Positions 10,121 to 22,543 of a DNA stretch of 64,000 nucleotides are shown piece after piece. The stretch's first letter is position 1. Each line of letters starts with the position of its first letter. The position numbers were made by a program, and so were the translations under genes. The DNA is taken from positions 1,674,001 to 1,738,000 of the forward strand of contig JANATF010000001.1 in the NCBI GenBank assembly GCA_029449245.1. The letters are read 5' to 3'. The notes under the pieces are model-generated. The model saw only the letters and a program-made list of their open reading frames with translations, searched no databases and was not told the origin of the DNA. The stretch comes from Mortierella alpina. Taxonomy: Eukaryota; Mortierellomycota; Mortierellomycetes; Mortierellales; Mortierellaceae.

Positions 10121-11245
10121 ATGGCCACTGAAGCATTGAACGAACACCCACAAGAAATAGCATATGGTGACATGGAAGCATCGAACGAACATCCACAAGA
10201 AATCGCAGATGGCGACATGGCTCCAATGCCCTCGTTACCAGGCATCTCGAGGAAGAAACCCGGCCGTGAATTGTATTACAAACATGGCAGCATAGCAATG
10301 GTCGAGGTCCCCATTGGTCCATGTGATGGGGACTTCCCTCTGACGTATGATCAACTACAATACTACTTCGGCTTAGCAGCGCTTGCGAAAAGTAAACTTC
10401 CCAAGTACCTTGTCCTTCCGCTTCTTCACAGTGCTAGTCTCAATCCGGAGTGTGACTTTGGGCCTAGTTACGCTTCGGATATCACTGGCGAAGTTGCGGT
10501 GTTCACCCCGGTTTCATGGGTTCCCGTCGTGCGCCTTTTGGACACCATTCCCGTCGATGTTTTTGAAACTGCAATCACTGTAACGAAAACGAGCATTCAC
10601 AAATCGGAACTTTATGGGCAATTCTCAACATCGTTCACGCTTGGAACTGGAGCCGGTTTGATGGGCTTGAAAATGGACATCTCAGAGACCAGTAACCTTG
10701 AAGCAAAATACAGTTGTTCCAACGAAGTCAAGGATAGCATCTTGACAACTGCCAAGTTCGGTGATACTGCCGTTAACAAGATTGTGATGAGCATGTCCTT
10801 GCGCGCCAGACGTGTCTATGAGCACTCCGTGCACTTACATCTTAACGGATTGGGCTGTGGCGATTCCCTGACCTGGGAAGGATGTGATGACAAGACACCA
10901 GACGAATGGAAGAAACTACGTGTCCGCAAGTGCGAGCTCGATTTCGTGGATGATTTACAGTACCATCCTATCAGCATGATCGGCACTGGACACAGTTCAT
11001 CGCTGTACCTTCAGGCTCTCCCGGTCTTCGACGCCTCAAAAAAACTGACAGACTTACACGTCGCCTTGAGCTGCAAAGGTTGGAGACATTGGTATGTTTA
11101 CGATGGTGGTGGAAGCAGACCGATTGCTACTGATGATGACAACACCGAGATTTTTCCTCTTCCAAGGAAGCCATTGGTAACCTTTCTTCCGGCCAACAAG
11201 ACACCCTGGGAACTGAATGACGATAGCAACAATTTGCACAAGTAG
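10121..11245 (+). CDS. Unrecognised 374-aa protein with N-terminal tandem repeat
   Basis: Single-exon gene, 374 residues. A TATTTAAG element lies about 80 bp upstream. The first 36 residues contain two copies of a 16-residue unit (NEHPQEIAxGDM). The body (about residues 45-350) is soluble, rich in beta-type sequence and has several cysteines. A central stretch (about 165-230) alternates polar Ser/Thr with small or hydrophobic residues (QFSTSFTLGTGAGLMGLKMD), a texture seen in beta-rich proteins. No signal peptide or membrane segment is visible. I do not recognise the family and assign no function. The continuous frame and biased composition make it a convincing gene. Confidence 0.75.
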   Translation: MATEALNEHPQEIAYGDMEASNEHPQEIADGDMAPMPSLPGISRKKPGRELYYKHGSIAMVEVPIGPCDGDFPLTYDQLQYYFGLAALAKSKLPKYLVLPLLHSASLNPECDFGPSYASDITGEVAVFTPVSWVPVVRLLDTIPVDVFETAITVTKTSIHKSELYGQFSTSFTLGTGAGLMGLKMDISETSNLEAKYSCSNEVKDSILTTAKFGDTAVNKIVMSMSLRARRVYEHSVHLHLNGLGCGDSLTWEGCDDKTPDEWKKLRVRKCELDFVDDLQYHPISMIGTGHSSSLYLQALPVFDASKKLTDLHVALSCKGWRHWYVYDGGGSRPIATDDDNTEIFPLPRKPLVTFLPANKTPWELNDDSNNLHK

Positions 11246-11513
11246 CTCTTGTCTTTTTTTTTCGTTGACGTACGACCAAAACTTAAGTCAAATCTCAAAT
11301 CTCAAGTCAAATCTGTGTCTGTGGGGCAACCGTATCCTCATCATCGCGCCTAGATAAAAATTTGATCCGACTTACATCATGATATACCTTACTGCCATGA
11401 ATCGAAACGGGCGAGGTCAGAAGGACCTTTTACAAGAGCAAAGGAGCGAGAGTACGTGATGAATAAGGGAGGGAGGTTTTCACAGATCTGATATTCCATA
11501 CGAGATATTGCTC

Positions 11514-11654
11514 TTAACTTGCGTGTTGGGATTCACGGGAGCAGCTAAGGACATTGCGGGGACATGTATCTTGCATCAATGGGCCGGCGGGGAGGGCTGA
11601 TATAGCCCTCGAGAAAGCACAACCCAGTACGATAGTGGTGGCTAGGAATTTCAT
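11514..11654 (-). CDS. Very small secreted peptide (46 aa)
   Basis: A short frame beginning MKFLATTIVLGCAFSRAISA, a plausible signal peptide cleaved near residue 20. It is followed by a 26-residue mature peptide (LPAGPLMQDTCPRNVLSCSR...) with two cysteines. A TATATTA-like element lies about 45 bp upstream on the minus strand (near 11700), which fits a short leader. A downstream exon is possible but no good donor was found. It is annotated for its signal sequence and promoter spacing; there is no recognised homologue. Confidence 0.45.
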   Translation of the reverse strand: MKFLATTIVLGCAFSRAISALPAGPLMQDTCPRNVLSCSRESQHAS

Positions 11655-12078
11655 GATTGACTGGATAAGATCGACAATGAAGAGATGAGGCGGGTTGCTT
11701 AATATAAGGACGGAGTATGAGGAATTGCGAAGCTGAGCAGGGAGAGTTTCCCATGAGTCCAATGTTTACCTCTGAAACTGTCATACGAACCTCACTCTAC
11801 ATATAACCTGAGTGGCTGTGTGGCCTTGACCAGCGTTCTCCACAAAGTTAGACTAGCTTCTTATATCATGCCCGGACCACCTACCTACTTGAGGATCTTT
11901 GCGTATCCTGGATGTGTTTAATAAACCGCCGGCATCACTTTTGATTCAAGTGTGAGCACGAGCCAAGACTTTTTAACTAACATTCACACAATCCACGGAA
12001 ACAAAGACATGTTCTCAATCCACCCCTGTCCTTTCCTCAACATCATACAAGGTCAATCGCTGTTTATATATATTGGTT
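11655..12078. other. Intergenic region
   Basis: Holds the promoter of the small secreted peptide and the 3' flank of the Dus1 gene. No further gene seen. Confidence 0.4.
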
Positions 12079-14079
12079 TCAAAGAATCATGCATCGTTCA
12101 GACGCGCCATCCTTCTTTTCAGCTCCATCCACCTCCGAGACGGAAGGGGGCGTAGAGTTCACCATGCCCTCCAATGCAACTCCTGCGATCGCTTCACGAG
12201 AGTCGACCCTGGGAAGCGACTGCAGCTGCAGATCCTGCATCATTGACCGGATCACATGGCTAGCACAGTCAAATGACTCTGTCTCGCGCTGATGAGTACG
12301 GCAACATCCTTTGCACCGCTGATGAACACACTTGGCCGAAAACGTATTGAGGCACTGGCCTCCGTGACAAAGGTTGGGCTGGATCTTGGCTTTCTTGTTT
12401 TTGACCTTCTTGGACTTTATCGAAGCGCCTGAAGATGCCACTGTGGCATCGTCCTCTGCTCCATGGGCCGAATCGTCTGCAGATCTTTTTGCGTTCAACG
12501 CTGCGGCGGCTGGGGTCTCTGGTTTCTGATCACCGTTCTTGCCATGCTCCGGCATGGGCTGCCTGAAGTAGGGCTGTGCCAGCCAGTGAGGCAGGATGGG
12601 GAACCCTTGGTCGTCCACACGGCCCTCAAAGCTCTCCCCGCTCAGCCGAGAGGCTTCAGCATCCTGCAAGAGCCTCTCCTTCAGCGTGCGCGTCACCTCC
12701 CACATCTCCTCTCTCGAGTTGGCCAATCCAAGGTTCGCTCTCAGGTCCGTATGGACATTCAAACTGGGTCTGAAGATCTTGAACAAGTGTCCACGGACGT
12801 ACGCAATCTTGGTCTCCAACTCGTCGCAAATTGACAGATACTCCTCTGCCAGCTTCCAAGACTCTGGGTGGCCGGGTGTGAAGATGGCCGGGTTGTATAG
12901 GTTGCCCTCTGCAGACATGACGCCGACACATCCAGTCTTTTCCAGACAGCGCTCGACGTCCTCGTGGTATAAGATGTTTCCGTTTGCGATGACCGGCACA
13001 AGATGTCCTACGGCTTCCTGAACCAAGCGGATCTTTTCCCAATCCGCCACGCCCGTCAAATGACCCTTCATCTCCCGAAGTCGTCCATGGACGACCAGGA
13101 CCTGGGCACCAGACTCTACTACCATCTTGGCGTACGCAACCGTCTTTTCAGCCTCAGGGAACACTCTGATCTTGGCTGTGACGGGAATGGGCAGGTGCTT
13201 GTGCAGTGTTGAGATCAGGGACGAGATCAAGGGCCAGTCCTCCATCAGAAACGATCCATAGTGTCCTCTCCGAGCAATGTGCTGCGGGCATCCCAGATTG
13301 ATGTCGACAGCGTCGCAGTACGGCGCCACCATCAACGCTGCTTGAAGTAGGTACTCTGGATCATTAGCGCAGAACTAAGGTTTGGTATAAAGAGAGAAGA
13401 AATATTTGTATGCTTAGCCCCACCCGATCTATTCCCGCATGCACATACACAACGGTTTTTCCACTTGTTGTTTGTTGGTTACCTGTGCAATCAGAGGTCT
13501 GTCATTAGGTCCACCGCCTCCAAGGCCATTCTTGAGTCCTGCCCAGTGCTCGTCCCGATACTTTTCCTCTTTGGCAAAGAGCCTTGCGTTGAACATGGGT
13601 GTGTAGCACAGATCGGCGTTGTATCGTCTTGAAAGGATTCGCCAGGCGAGCTCTGACTGGTCAACCATGGGTGCAACCACATACTTTGGTGTTCCGATAG
13701 ATCTGTAAAAGTCCCAGCCCGAGAGTTTGGGCGGGAAGGTGTGTTCAGCTCTGCACTTTGCCGCAGCAGCCAGGTTGCGCTCCTCGGCGTCTTCCTTGGC
13801 TTTGTTCGGCATGGGGTCAAAGTAGTCTGGAAGGTGAGGAAACTTTTTAAGAACCTTTTTCCGAAGGTGGGTGATGGGGACTTTGGCAAAGTAGTAGTCC
13901 GAAGGGTGGGCTGTGCGAGCTGTCTGAGAAGGAGGCTGCGGGTACGGGTAGGACGGTGTGAAGAATGAGTGGAGGACAGCTGCCTTGAGTGAAGACGATG
14001 ACGAGAGGGAGCGAGAGAGTGAGGCGAATGCAGCCAGCAAGTAAGGTGCTCTGTGGGAGACCAGAGGCAGGAGGGGCAT
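12079..14079 (-). CDS. DUS1: tRNA-dihydrouridine(16/17) synthase, Dus1 type
   Basis: Exon 1 is 14079-13483 and exon 2 is 13374-12079, with a 108-nt phase-0 intron. The product is 630 aa from this start, or 541 aa from the alternative Met at 13812. It is an FMN-dependent enzyme that reduces uridines 16/17 in the tRNA D-loop. The core runs from GWDFYRSIGTPKYVVAPMVD through PLIAQ/FCANDPEYLLQAAL across the splice. The active-site Cys lies in NLGCPQHIARRGHYGSFLME, followed by ITAKIRVF-like, VHGR and VIANGNI flavin-barrel motifs. The C-terminus carries a Cys/His-rich element (CHGGQCLNTFSAKCVHQRCK) like that of animal DUS1L. The residues between the two candidate starts lack acidic residues at first and are rich in Ser, Arg and Leu, so they could be a mitochondrial presequence. 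A poly-A/T run lies just upstream (14156-14170). Confidence 0.92.
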
Positions 14080-14459
14080 CAACCGACAGGGGAATGAGAA
14101 ATGGGAGATGTGTGCAGCCAGAGAGCTTGTGTCAAAGAGGAGGATACGAAGGGCAAAAAAAAAAAAAAATAGAGAAGGCTTAGATGTTTTCGAGGATTTC
14201 TGTTCCTTCCAGGTGCCTGCACCCTTTGGCCATGGAGGATCGACAACCCTTTTCTGCGGCCTATCCTTCTCTATTCTGGAGCACGGCCATGTCCCACAGT
14301 CATGCACAGACACACCTTCTACACCTTCTACACCTTCCACGCACCCAGCTTGCGCCAGCGCACTTGAGCTATGATGATATGAACGTATTCTTATAGAGAG
14401 CATAGACTACTAACTCCAGCAGCAGTTGACAGGGGCAGTCAAGTCAGGTAGGCAACTGT

Positions 14460-14466
14460 GATTGGC
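14460..14466 (-). promoter_or_regulatory. Inverted CCAAT box
   Basis: GATTGGC on the plus strand (AGCCAATC on minus) lies about 50 bp upstream of the TATA box at 14510, between the divergent Dus1 and GT49 genes. Confidence 0.4.
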
Positions 14467-14509
14467 TGGTGCGCCATGTTCTCGGGTCTGTGTTCCCGCC
14501 ACTTCTTCG

Positions 14510-14518
14510 TATAAAAAG
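14510..14518 (+). promoter_or_regulatory. TATA box, probable promoter of the first GT49 gene
   Basis: TATAAAAAG follows the inverted CCAAT box by about 50 bp. A leader of over 500 nt to the ATG at 15098 would follow, possibly with a 5'-UTR intron (donor-like GTAAGG near 14760, acceptors near 15050-15067). Confidence 0.45.
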
Positions 14519-15097
14519 TAGTGCAGCTCTCATCGTTTGCTTCTGCATCTGCACTCTCTTGTGTTCATCCCATCCCGCCGACCAGAACATTCGGCCCCAT
14601 CCTTATGCCTGCCCATCTCTCCTCTTATACCCCTCTTGACGACTACATTCATAACATTCATAGCAACCCCTTCCGCACTCTGGAACGCATTCGCTACTCC
14701 ACACTCAAGTCGACTGTTGTGCCGAGGACCCATTCGTGTTCTGTCGCGCAGAGTTAATGTAAGGGTGGAGACCATCATCCCGGCAACAGCATGTCATCGT
14801 TGTCCTTCAAGACTTTTCTCCATCGCTGTGTGTGCGTGTATGAGTATGAGTATGTGCAGCGGGCTACAGAGTACAGACCCGTTCTACTGCTATGAACAGC
14901 TACTGTTACACGGGGAGCTGCTCGTTCAAAACGAGGGAGGGCAATGTTCGAACGGGGGTGGCAGCAGAGTTAGCCGTGTAAAACAGTGGTTCCTGAATAT
15001 CCCAAACATAGAACACACGTCTCACTTCACCTCATTTCCCCCCACCTCTAGTATCTTCTTGCAGAAACAACGTACGTGGCCTACCATCACAAACATC
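14519..15097 (+). other. Probable 5' leader of the GT49 gene
   Basis: A long open frame crosses this stretch but its composition is not protein-like. It is better read as untranslated leader, perhaps containing an intron. Confidence 0.35.
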
Positions 15098-16715
15098 ATG
15101 GGGTTACGCCACCCAGTGACCACGCTGCTTCGATATGGTGCGCTGGCGTACCTAGCATTCTCCGTCTTCTTTACCCTCCACTACTTTATTGTACATTATC
15201 ATGGATCAGATTTCGGCAAAAAGATCCGGCCATGGTCAGTGGCAGAGCCAGGGCAAGCCATCTTTGATGTGCAGAGTATCACCTACTCGCAGCAAGTCAT
15301 GAACTGGAAAAGTACAGTGTCGTGGATTTTGTCAGTACAGCAATATAGGAACTAGGCCTGCAACAGTGGTTGGTACGCTTGTGCTAACATCTTCAATTGA
15401 CTTTGACTTGTTTAGCACCCGAGGGGTCTGTAGTGCATGAAATCCCTGAGGATGCAGTGGTCCACAAGATTTTCTCCAACACTTTGCAGCCGTCAAAAGT
15501 ACTGCCGTATTACTTCAAGGCAGTGCGGGAGTTCGATCCAGAGTCGGTTACCATCACCACCTTGATCACATTTGACCGGTACCCTGTCTTCAGCAAACTG
15601 GTCACTAACTATCAAGGACCCATCTCAGTCAGCATCCACATCAACGACGATGAAAACCGCGACGAAAACCTCGCCAAATTGCACGAGATGTACAATTCGA
15701 ATCCGTTCATGAAGGAGTTTGTGGACGTGCATGTGGTCGTGGACAAGTTTGATCGACAGTTCAACATGTGGCGCAACGTTGCACGATTCTTTGCGCGATC
15801 CAACTATTTTATGATGCTGGATGGTAAGAATGAGCTATTCATTGCACAAGTTTGGCATTTTCTTTTTCCTTTTCGACCTGTAGTACATCAACGTCCGTTA
15901 CTCACAGTATTTTTCTTGTGTTGTTTTTTTTATGACAATTATAGTCGACTTTCATATCTGCACCAATCTGCAGCACCACCTCTCACTAGATGCAGAAGCT
16001 CAACGACTTTTGCGCTCGGGAGCAGCTGTTCTTTTGCCCGCGTTTGAATACGTCAATCAGGAGGACGGGGTCGACTCTGCTACGTTTCCCAAGGACAAGA
16101 AGGGAGTAGCCCAGTTGGTCAAAAACAAAAAGCTGACCATTTTCCATGACTTTTTCCTCAAAGGACACAACGCGACAGACTATCAGCGCTGGTATAACAC
16201 GGACTCTATTTACAAGGTCACAGCCTATCAGCACTCGTATGAGCCGTATGTGATTCTGAAGAAGGAGGGCACGCCCTGGTGCGATGAGCGGTTTGTCGGC
16301 TATGGAGCAAACAAAGCCGTAAGTTTTTTTTTCGAGAGTGATAAACCTGAGTGGGGTTGGTGTCAATGGATGTTATTATGTTACTCCTACAAACGTGCAC
16401 ACACTCACACCATCTATGTCTTGTTTCTCTACGCAGGCCTGTCTTTTCGAGATGTATGTCTCGGGCATCGACTACCACGTCCTTCCCAACGACTTTATCA
16501 TTCACCAGTCGCACCCATACAAGGAAGAGACGCGAAAGCAGGAGCGAAAGTACAATCGCAAGCTGTACCAGAACTTTCAGGAGGAGACATGTTTCCGGTA
16601 TTTTAAGCAGTTTGTTATGGCCAATGTGTGGAACACGCCCAAGGCAGACAACCTGAAAGAGCAGTGCAACAAGATCAAAGGTTTCAAGCAAATCACTCGG
16701 GGAGTCGACAAATAA
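15098..16715 (+). CDS. GT49 (LARGE/B4GAT1-like) glycosyltransferase, short form
   Basis: Four exons: 15098-15311, 15416-15823, 15945-16318 and 16437-16715. All phases close, giving 424 aa. It is a type II membrane protein with a short cytosolic tail and an anchor at about residues 10-33. The lumenal domain carries TITTLITFDRYPVF, then NMWRNVARFFARSNYFMMLD completed by VDF across a splice, giving the metal-binding DxD at 207/209. Further conserved segments are AAVLLPAFEY, GTPWCDERFVGYGANKA and the C-terminal LPNDFIIHQSHPY. These match CAZy family GT49, which contains the glucuronyltransferase domains of LARGE and B4GAT1. The likely site is the Golgi and the acceptor in fungi is unknown. A much larger paralogue lies at 49.5-53.3 kb with introns at the same three positions in the catalytic domain. 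Confidence 0.88.
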
Positions 16716-18066
16716 AAAAGTTGAACTTGTATTTCCTTATGTCGCCCCCGAACTATACAACAGGCTGGTATACTGGATCTTGACACCTGGCTCTGTGAGT
16801 GCCCATTGCCTTGAGAATGTGGCTGGTCGGTACGTCGAACTCAGCCTTAGCTCGCTGCTTTGCCGTTTCTGGTCTCGCCCGCCGCTGTTGTAGATGAACT
16901 GCGTTGCTGATATTGGTTTGTCTGTTCTTGTATGTTGCGTGTTGCGCTTCAAAGGATTATGTATGCTGGACCTAGGGAAGGGGTCATGCCTTATTTGCCT
17001 TACTTTAATGCGCCGCGACCGGTATGTTCGTTCTGGTCCCTCTCTGGTAACTTGAAGGAGCACCTCTTCTATCTAGCTCCACCCGCTCCACCGCTCCACC
17101 GCTCCACTTAAACTCCAAATATACCTTCTTTTCTCTGCTTGAGCTACCGCATTGCAACCGAGGATCACAACGGATCCGTTTTCAGTGAGGTCGGTCCTGG
17201 CTGGTACACGGTCATGGAGACATGAGTGATTCCCGTCAACGTGGCTGATGGTAGTATTGTTTAATCGCGGCTCCCGATCTCCTTCTCTGCCTTGATGTAA
17301 GGCTGGTAAGCGGCTTGTTATATCTCGTACAAGCAGGCGCTGCCATGAGCTCCTTCCCGAAGTCGAGCACACCAATATCGACGGGGTGTCCGGGAACAAT
17401 GCCGATAGGGTAGCTTCATCAGGGATGACAGTTGATATAACGACGTCCGATGGACGGAAAGGCAGGTCCATTGACACGACCAACAAGGGTGGTCAAGACT
17501 GTCAACATCAACGGAGTGGTCAAGTGTTATACACCCTGCATTGTGGTTACACGAGCCTCGCAATCCTACGCGCGTCGGCACACTTGCAGAGCCTAGTCCC
17601 TGCCTGGATGCCAGTCGTGAAGGTATGGATAGCGGTGAGGACAACGAGGAAACGATGGGAATCTCTAACAGATCGAAACCCGCCCCCATATAGTCGATCT
17701 TTTCGCCGCCCATAAAACATCGCTGTATCCTCAGCACCGGACCCAGTGAAGCTCTCGACATCTGCAGCGAGCTATCAGTTTCTGACGAATGCTACGCACT
17801 CCAGCTGCAGGCCACCTTGGAATCGCAAAGACATCAAGACGTGGCCAAGCATGTGGCTCTTTATCACCACGGACTACGTCAGCGGCTGTGACACCTGTTA
17901 AGGCAACTCTTGTCTGTGCTAGACCGCCCGTAGGCCTTAGGTTCAACCAGCGTCTTTGAGATTTTTAACGGAAGGTTTTAAGAAACTGTGCACTGACAAA
18001 TTCAAAAAAAAAGATCTTTATCACACACTTTCGTGTTTCATTGGATTTTCATTCACCTCTTCCGCC
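16716..18066. other. Intergenic region, no gene recognised
   Basis: About 1.35 kb with only short random-looking frames. It contains a short CGCTCCAC tandem (about 17084-17108). No tRNA-like B box was found. Confidence 0.4.
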
Positions 18067-21000
18067 ATGATGAACGACAATAATGCTGATCCAGCCGAGA
18101 CAGGCATGGGCCCAGGGGAGTCTGGCAGCATGGAGAGGGAATCCACTGCACATTCACATGCAGAGGCCATGGAGAGAAAGTTGAAGGCGAATCTTCGAAT
18201 GATCGATGCTCTCGTGGGCAGGCGTGTCGACATTGAGAACAGTACGGGCGGTTGACAAGATCCTCAGTGGCTCATTGTGTGTCTTTCAAGGAAACAGGGG
18301 AACAGCTTTTAATCTTACTCTTCTTTGTGTAATTCTACCACCACAGTCGATCAGGAGCTGCGGCAACGCTTGAAGGCACTCGAGGCTTTGCGCCGCGATC
18401 CCGTAGATCAGACAGCTGACAGACAGGAGGCACCAGAAAAGGACAGAGATGCGTGTGATCCGCAGCAGGATACCAAGGATGTCACCAATGTTCAGCAGGA
18501 GGTTGACACAGAAAGGCATAGTGAGGAAAAGGATGATGTGCGGATCAAATTCGTAACAGAGTCTGTCAGTCTTTTGGTTCAACTTGAAGAGGTGTTGCTG
18601 ACACTTATAGAGGATCGAGGTACACAAAAGACTCACACTACCATGGACCTTCACGTCTGAATAGCTGCTGCACCAGGCTTTCTCAACTAATGCACTCTAC
18701 ATTCTAGATCACTACGACAAAAACAACGACAAGGAGCTGCTTGGACTCATGGACCAACGGATGATCCATACCATGCTTGAGATTGTCGTCTGCTGGGGTA
18801 TATACCCATGTCTTCTTCCCGGAGTGGGCATGCCACTGAATCGTCGTATCCGATCCAACATTGTACAGAAAGAACTTTTTGTCACGGGCTCAGGATCAGG
18901 CGCCGAGGAGAATACTCGTACCGAAGCAACACTTGCAAATCGCCTCAAATCCATCGACGCTCTCTGGTCCATCATCCAACCGCTTGCTCAGATCACGGTT
19001 GCATACTCTCCAAAAGTGACCAGATTCACAACGTTAGGAAGTATTTTGGCCAGCCGACATATACCGGATCTATATGCAGCCTTGTTGCAGCTCGCTTACC
19101 GACCCCTGCCGAAACCAAGAGTGATACCCGCAGTCCCAAACAGCAATTCATCAGAGAACGACTCTGCAGCAGCATCAAAACCGACAAAGGTGACCCCAGG
19201 CAGTCTGTTATCAAAGGCACCGCGATCCCCAACAACTTTGACTGCGCACGCGATTCAAGGAGCTGAGGACGGACCCGAAAAATCTCGTCTGTTGCAGTAC
19301 AAGGAGGAGAGTGCAAAGCTATTCCACGATCTCTTCTGGAACACAGAGGCGGCACGATCTCTAGAGTCCCTTACTACTCTTTTATCATCGTCATCACCAG
19401 TGCATCCGACCCCTATGTGGCTGAAGAGTGTCAGCGGTCGGTATCTTTCCCAGATTCTACTTCGTCCCGGAGGTGTCCGAGTCGTTTTGGAGTACATGCA
19501 AGGTGGCAATGATACAGTGAAACTGGATCAGCTAGAGAAGATCGCAAGGCTCGTTACCTCTGTCCCTGACCAGATGGCATCTGCGCAGGAATATTACCAC
19601 ACTATTTGCCCCGAGTTGCTTGAGATTCTTGAGATGGATTTCGGACTCGTGGATTTCCATAGGCAAGGAAACCGACGATCACAGCATATGGTGGCGCCTC
19701 CAAGTTTACAGTTGGTTCAGATTGCGACTTTTGTAGTTGGAAGATTGCTGGCAAAGAACCCGGCTGTCAGCCATATTGAGATTGTGGCCAAGGAAGTTGG
19801 ACCTTTATGGAAGTGGGGAACACGAGCGGAACGGAAGAGCCCTGTTGCGGCGGACACTGTGGCGGTCAGGCAAGAGGAACTGGTTGCCGAGGGAAAAATG
19901 GACGGTGCAGAGGAGGATGAAGACAATGGACTGGACCTGATTGTGGCATCTGAGTATGAGATATCCAGGGCAGTCATGTTTCTTCATTCGTTCCTAGTCG
20001 GAAATGAGCCCTCACCTCCACTCTTCCAGGCGTTCTTGGCTCAGGCAGCTCAGGGACTCTATCAGCTGTACGAATTCTCGTCCCAGGTACGATCGATTCT
20101 TCGCGACAAGGTCAAGGAGATCTTGATTGTATATCTGAGAATCCTAGACCCCACAGAGACGGTGGAGGTGCTCAAGGCTATTGTGATGCGCCGACGCATG
20201 CCGGTCCCGACATCCAAACCATGGCTCAACCTTGTGTCTTTGGATGGGAAGAGGATTGCAGAGTTGGTAGAGATGGGCAGCGCAGGGGAGAGTTATTTTG
20301 CACCAGGGCCTACGGGAGGAGCCGTTCTGCGACGGCGGAGGTAATACTTTGGTCCATATCTGCATGACAAGTGCTAAATGATAATGGTGTGGGCATTGTG
20401 TTAAACTTGCAGCTTTGTCCTTCTCTCATTTCGTATAGATCCCAAGACCCAGCTGCTGCTACACAGTTGGAGCTCGATGTGGACGTGTTTCTTGACTTTT
20501 TGAGCGAGCTGGAGACATCAGGCAAGGAAGGAGAGATACTCGGCGACCTGTACATGTACTTGCTGGACGAGTACCAAGCAGGAAAGGTGCGCGGATCAAA
20601 CAGTGTTTCTCCCAGACGGTACGTTGGACGTTTTAAACAGCCGGCTACAATTCATATGCGACATGTTGAGCTGCTAGGGACACTGACTTTTATCCCTGCT
20701 CGAATATCTAGAATGCTGACCATGCTTCAATTGATTTTGAGCATGACCCAGAAGCTGGGTCCCAGCATAGTGAGCAAAGTGACGCAGATTATTGGTCTGG
20801 CCAACAATATCCTCGAGCACCAGGGACCTGGGGAAGCAGATCGGCAAGAGAACAAAATCACCACACATGAAGGGGGGGATGACGCAGAGGAGGCTGATGA
20901 AGAGATCCTTGGTTTGGTTCTCACATTGTTGACTGCGGTTCTCAATGGTAAGTACTCGAGTTCCCAGAAAAAGTTTAGGATAATGCATAAATGACGAGAT

Positions 21001-22277
21001 CCTAATATCTTGCCACTGGCTCCTCTACAATCTAAATAGAGAACGAGCATCTCTCACAGCAGGATCGCCACCTGTTGGGACTGACCCTGCTTCACTTGAA
21101 GCTCCTCTCAGACCACCCGCTGATTCAGATCCGGCGAGTCGCGCACGACTTGCAGACATTGATCCCTACACGACTGAGCGACTTTTCATCCACAAGTGCA
21201 GACTCACCCAAAAAGTCCGAGGTGGAGATTGAGATGGAAAAATATGCCTCTGCACTTGCGGCTCTTCAGGACAGTCTTCTTCCAGTGCGGGCGCATGGTC
21301 TTCACATCCTGCGGGAGATGATTTTGGCAAAGTCGGTGGTTCTCACAAAGTCCTCTGGTGGTGATGGAGCTGAGAGGGAGCTGGATCACGCTCTTGATAT
21401 TTTCGTGCAACATGTTCAAGAGCCGGATTCGTTCATCTATCTGAATGCTGTCAAGGGCCTCGCAGCACTGACGGATGCCCATGGACCCGAGATTCTGTCA
21501 AAACTGATGAAGATTTACTCGAACGAGAACGGGAAGCAGCAGCTGGACACCAGGTTACGAATCGGCGAGGCATTGGTTCAGACAGTGCAGCGGTGTGGGG
21601 ACGCTCTGGGCGGTTACTTGGATGCGCTGCTTCCTGGGCTATACAAGGTGATGAACACCAAGATGGATAAGGATGTCTTGGAGGCACGCGAGGAGGAGAG
21701 GAAGGCGAGGGTGGAGAGAGAGCGGGCCAGGAAAGCCTCTGAGGCGCTCTTGACACCCGAGGAGAGGCAGCAAAAGTGGAGGGCAGAGAGGGACAGAAAG
21801 AAGCAGCAGGGAGGATCAGCGATAGGAGAAGATGATGAGGAGGAAGGTCAGACGGTTGACGAGATCTCGCTCCTCCGGTCTAGTGCCCTCACGATCTTGG
21901 CCACAGCGGCAGAGAACTGTCCAACGGCTTTACTACCCGAGATACGGTTCCTGGTGGACTGGGTGCTCACGATCCTCGATCTTGATCGGCAAACGGAGGT
22001 GAAGAGGGGAGCGACGCTGGTCTTGGTGTTGTTGTTCCGTGCGCTGGGAAGCAACTCGCTCTATCGGATCGAAGGCGATCAGCTCAAGCGAGCGTACAGG
22101 ACCCTGCGCTACGTGGAGCAGGTTGATGAGGATGCGCTGTGCAGGGCTCAGGCACGGACGGGGATTGCGGACCTGGATGCGATTGTGCGGAGGGAGATGG
22201 ACCCCGAGCGAGCAGCACGAGGTCCCAGGGCCGCGCAAGTAACACGACTCGGATCGAGCGAGATCCGGTACAAGTAG
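18067..22277 (+). CDS. TANGO6/Rtp1 homologue, RNA polymerase II assembly and transport factor
   Basis: Five exons: 18067-18241, 18347-18619, 18708-20340, 20439-20947 and 21040-22277. Phases close for a 1275-aa product. Rtp1 in yeast helps assemble and import RNA polymerase II; animal TANGO6 is needed for secretory function. The protein is alpha-helical and HEAT-like throughout. The region around LLQYKEESAKLFHDLFW and WLKSVSGRYLSQILLRPGG matches the central part. The C-terminal RTP1_C1 and C2 regions are recognisable in VRAHGLHILREMI, DSFIYLNAVKGLAAL, RLRIGEALVQTVQRCGDAL and LLRSSALTILATAAEN. A charged insert of basic and acidic residues lies at about 1080-1130. Length is close to animal TANGO6. 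The ATG is doubled (MMNDNN) and either Met could be used. Confidence 0.88.
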
Positions 22278-22390
22278 TCCGGACCCTGCTTAGTCTCGTT
22301 TTTCAATTGATCTCTGCTGCTGAGGAGCGCGAGGGGCTCTGGCAAGTGTGTGAGCAGCGAGGTTTATTCCAAATTGCACACCTTTGTATG

Positions 22391-22400
22391 ATGTGAGAGC
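22391..22400 (+). promoter_or_regulatory. CCAAT box upstream of the GDP-fucose transporter
   Basis: GAGCCAATAG lies about 145 bp before the ATG at 22544, in a pyrimidine-rich leader and only about 115 bp after the TANGO6/Rtp1 stop. Confidence 0.4.
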
Positions 22401-22543
22401 CAATAGGGCCATTGCTTACAGTCGCTGTGCCTCGTTGTCGTTCGTTCTCTCGTCCTTCCTCCTCCCTCTTCCTCCTATTCCTTCCTCTTCGTCCTTCTCG
22501 TCATCCTCCTCGCACCTCATATACCCACACCCACCGCCAAGCC

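Noticed and set aside
14537-15355. 273-codon frame containing the first GT49 exon
   Set aside because: Only the part from 15098 matches the family; the upstream part lies just after a TATA box and reads like untranslated leader.
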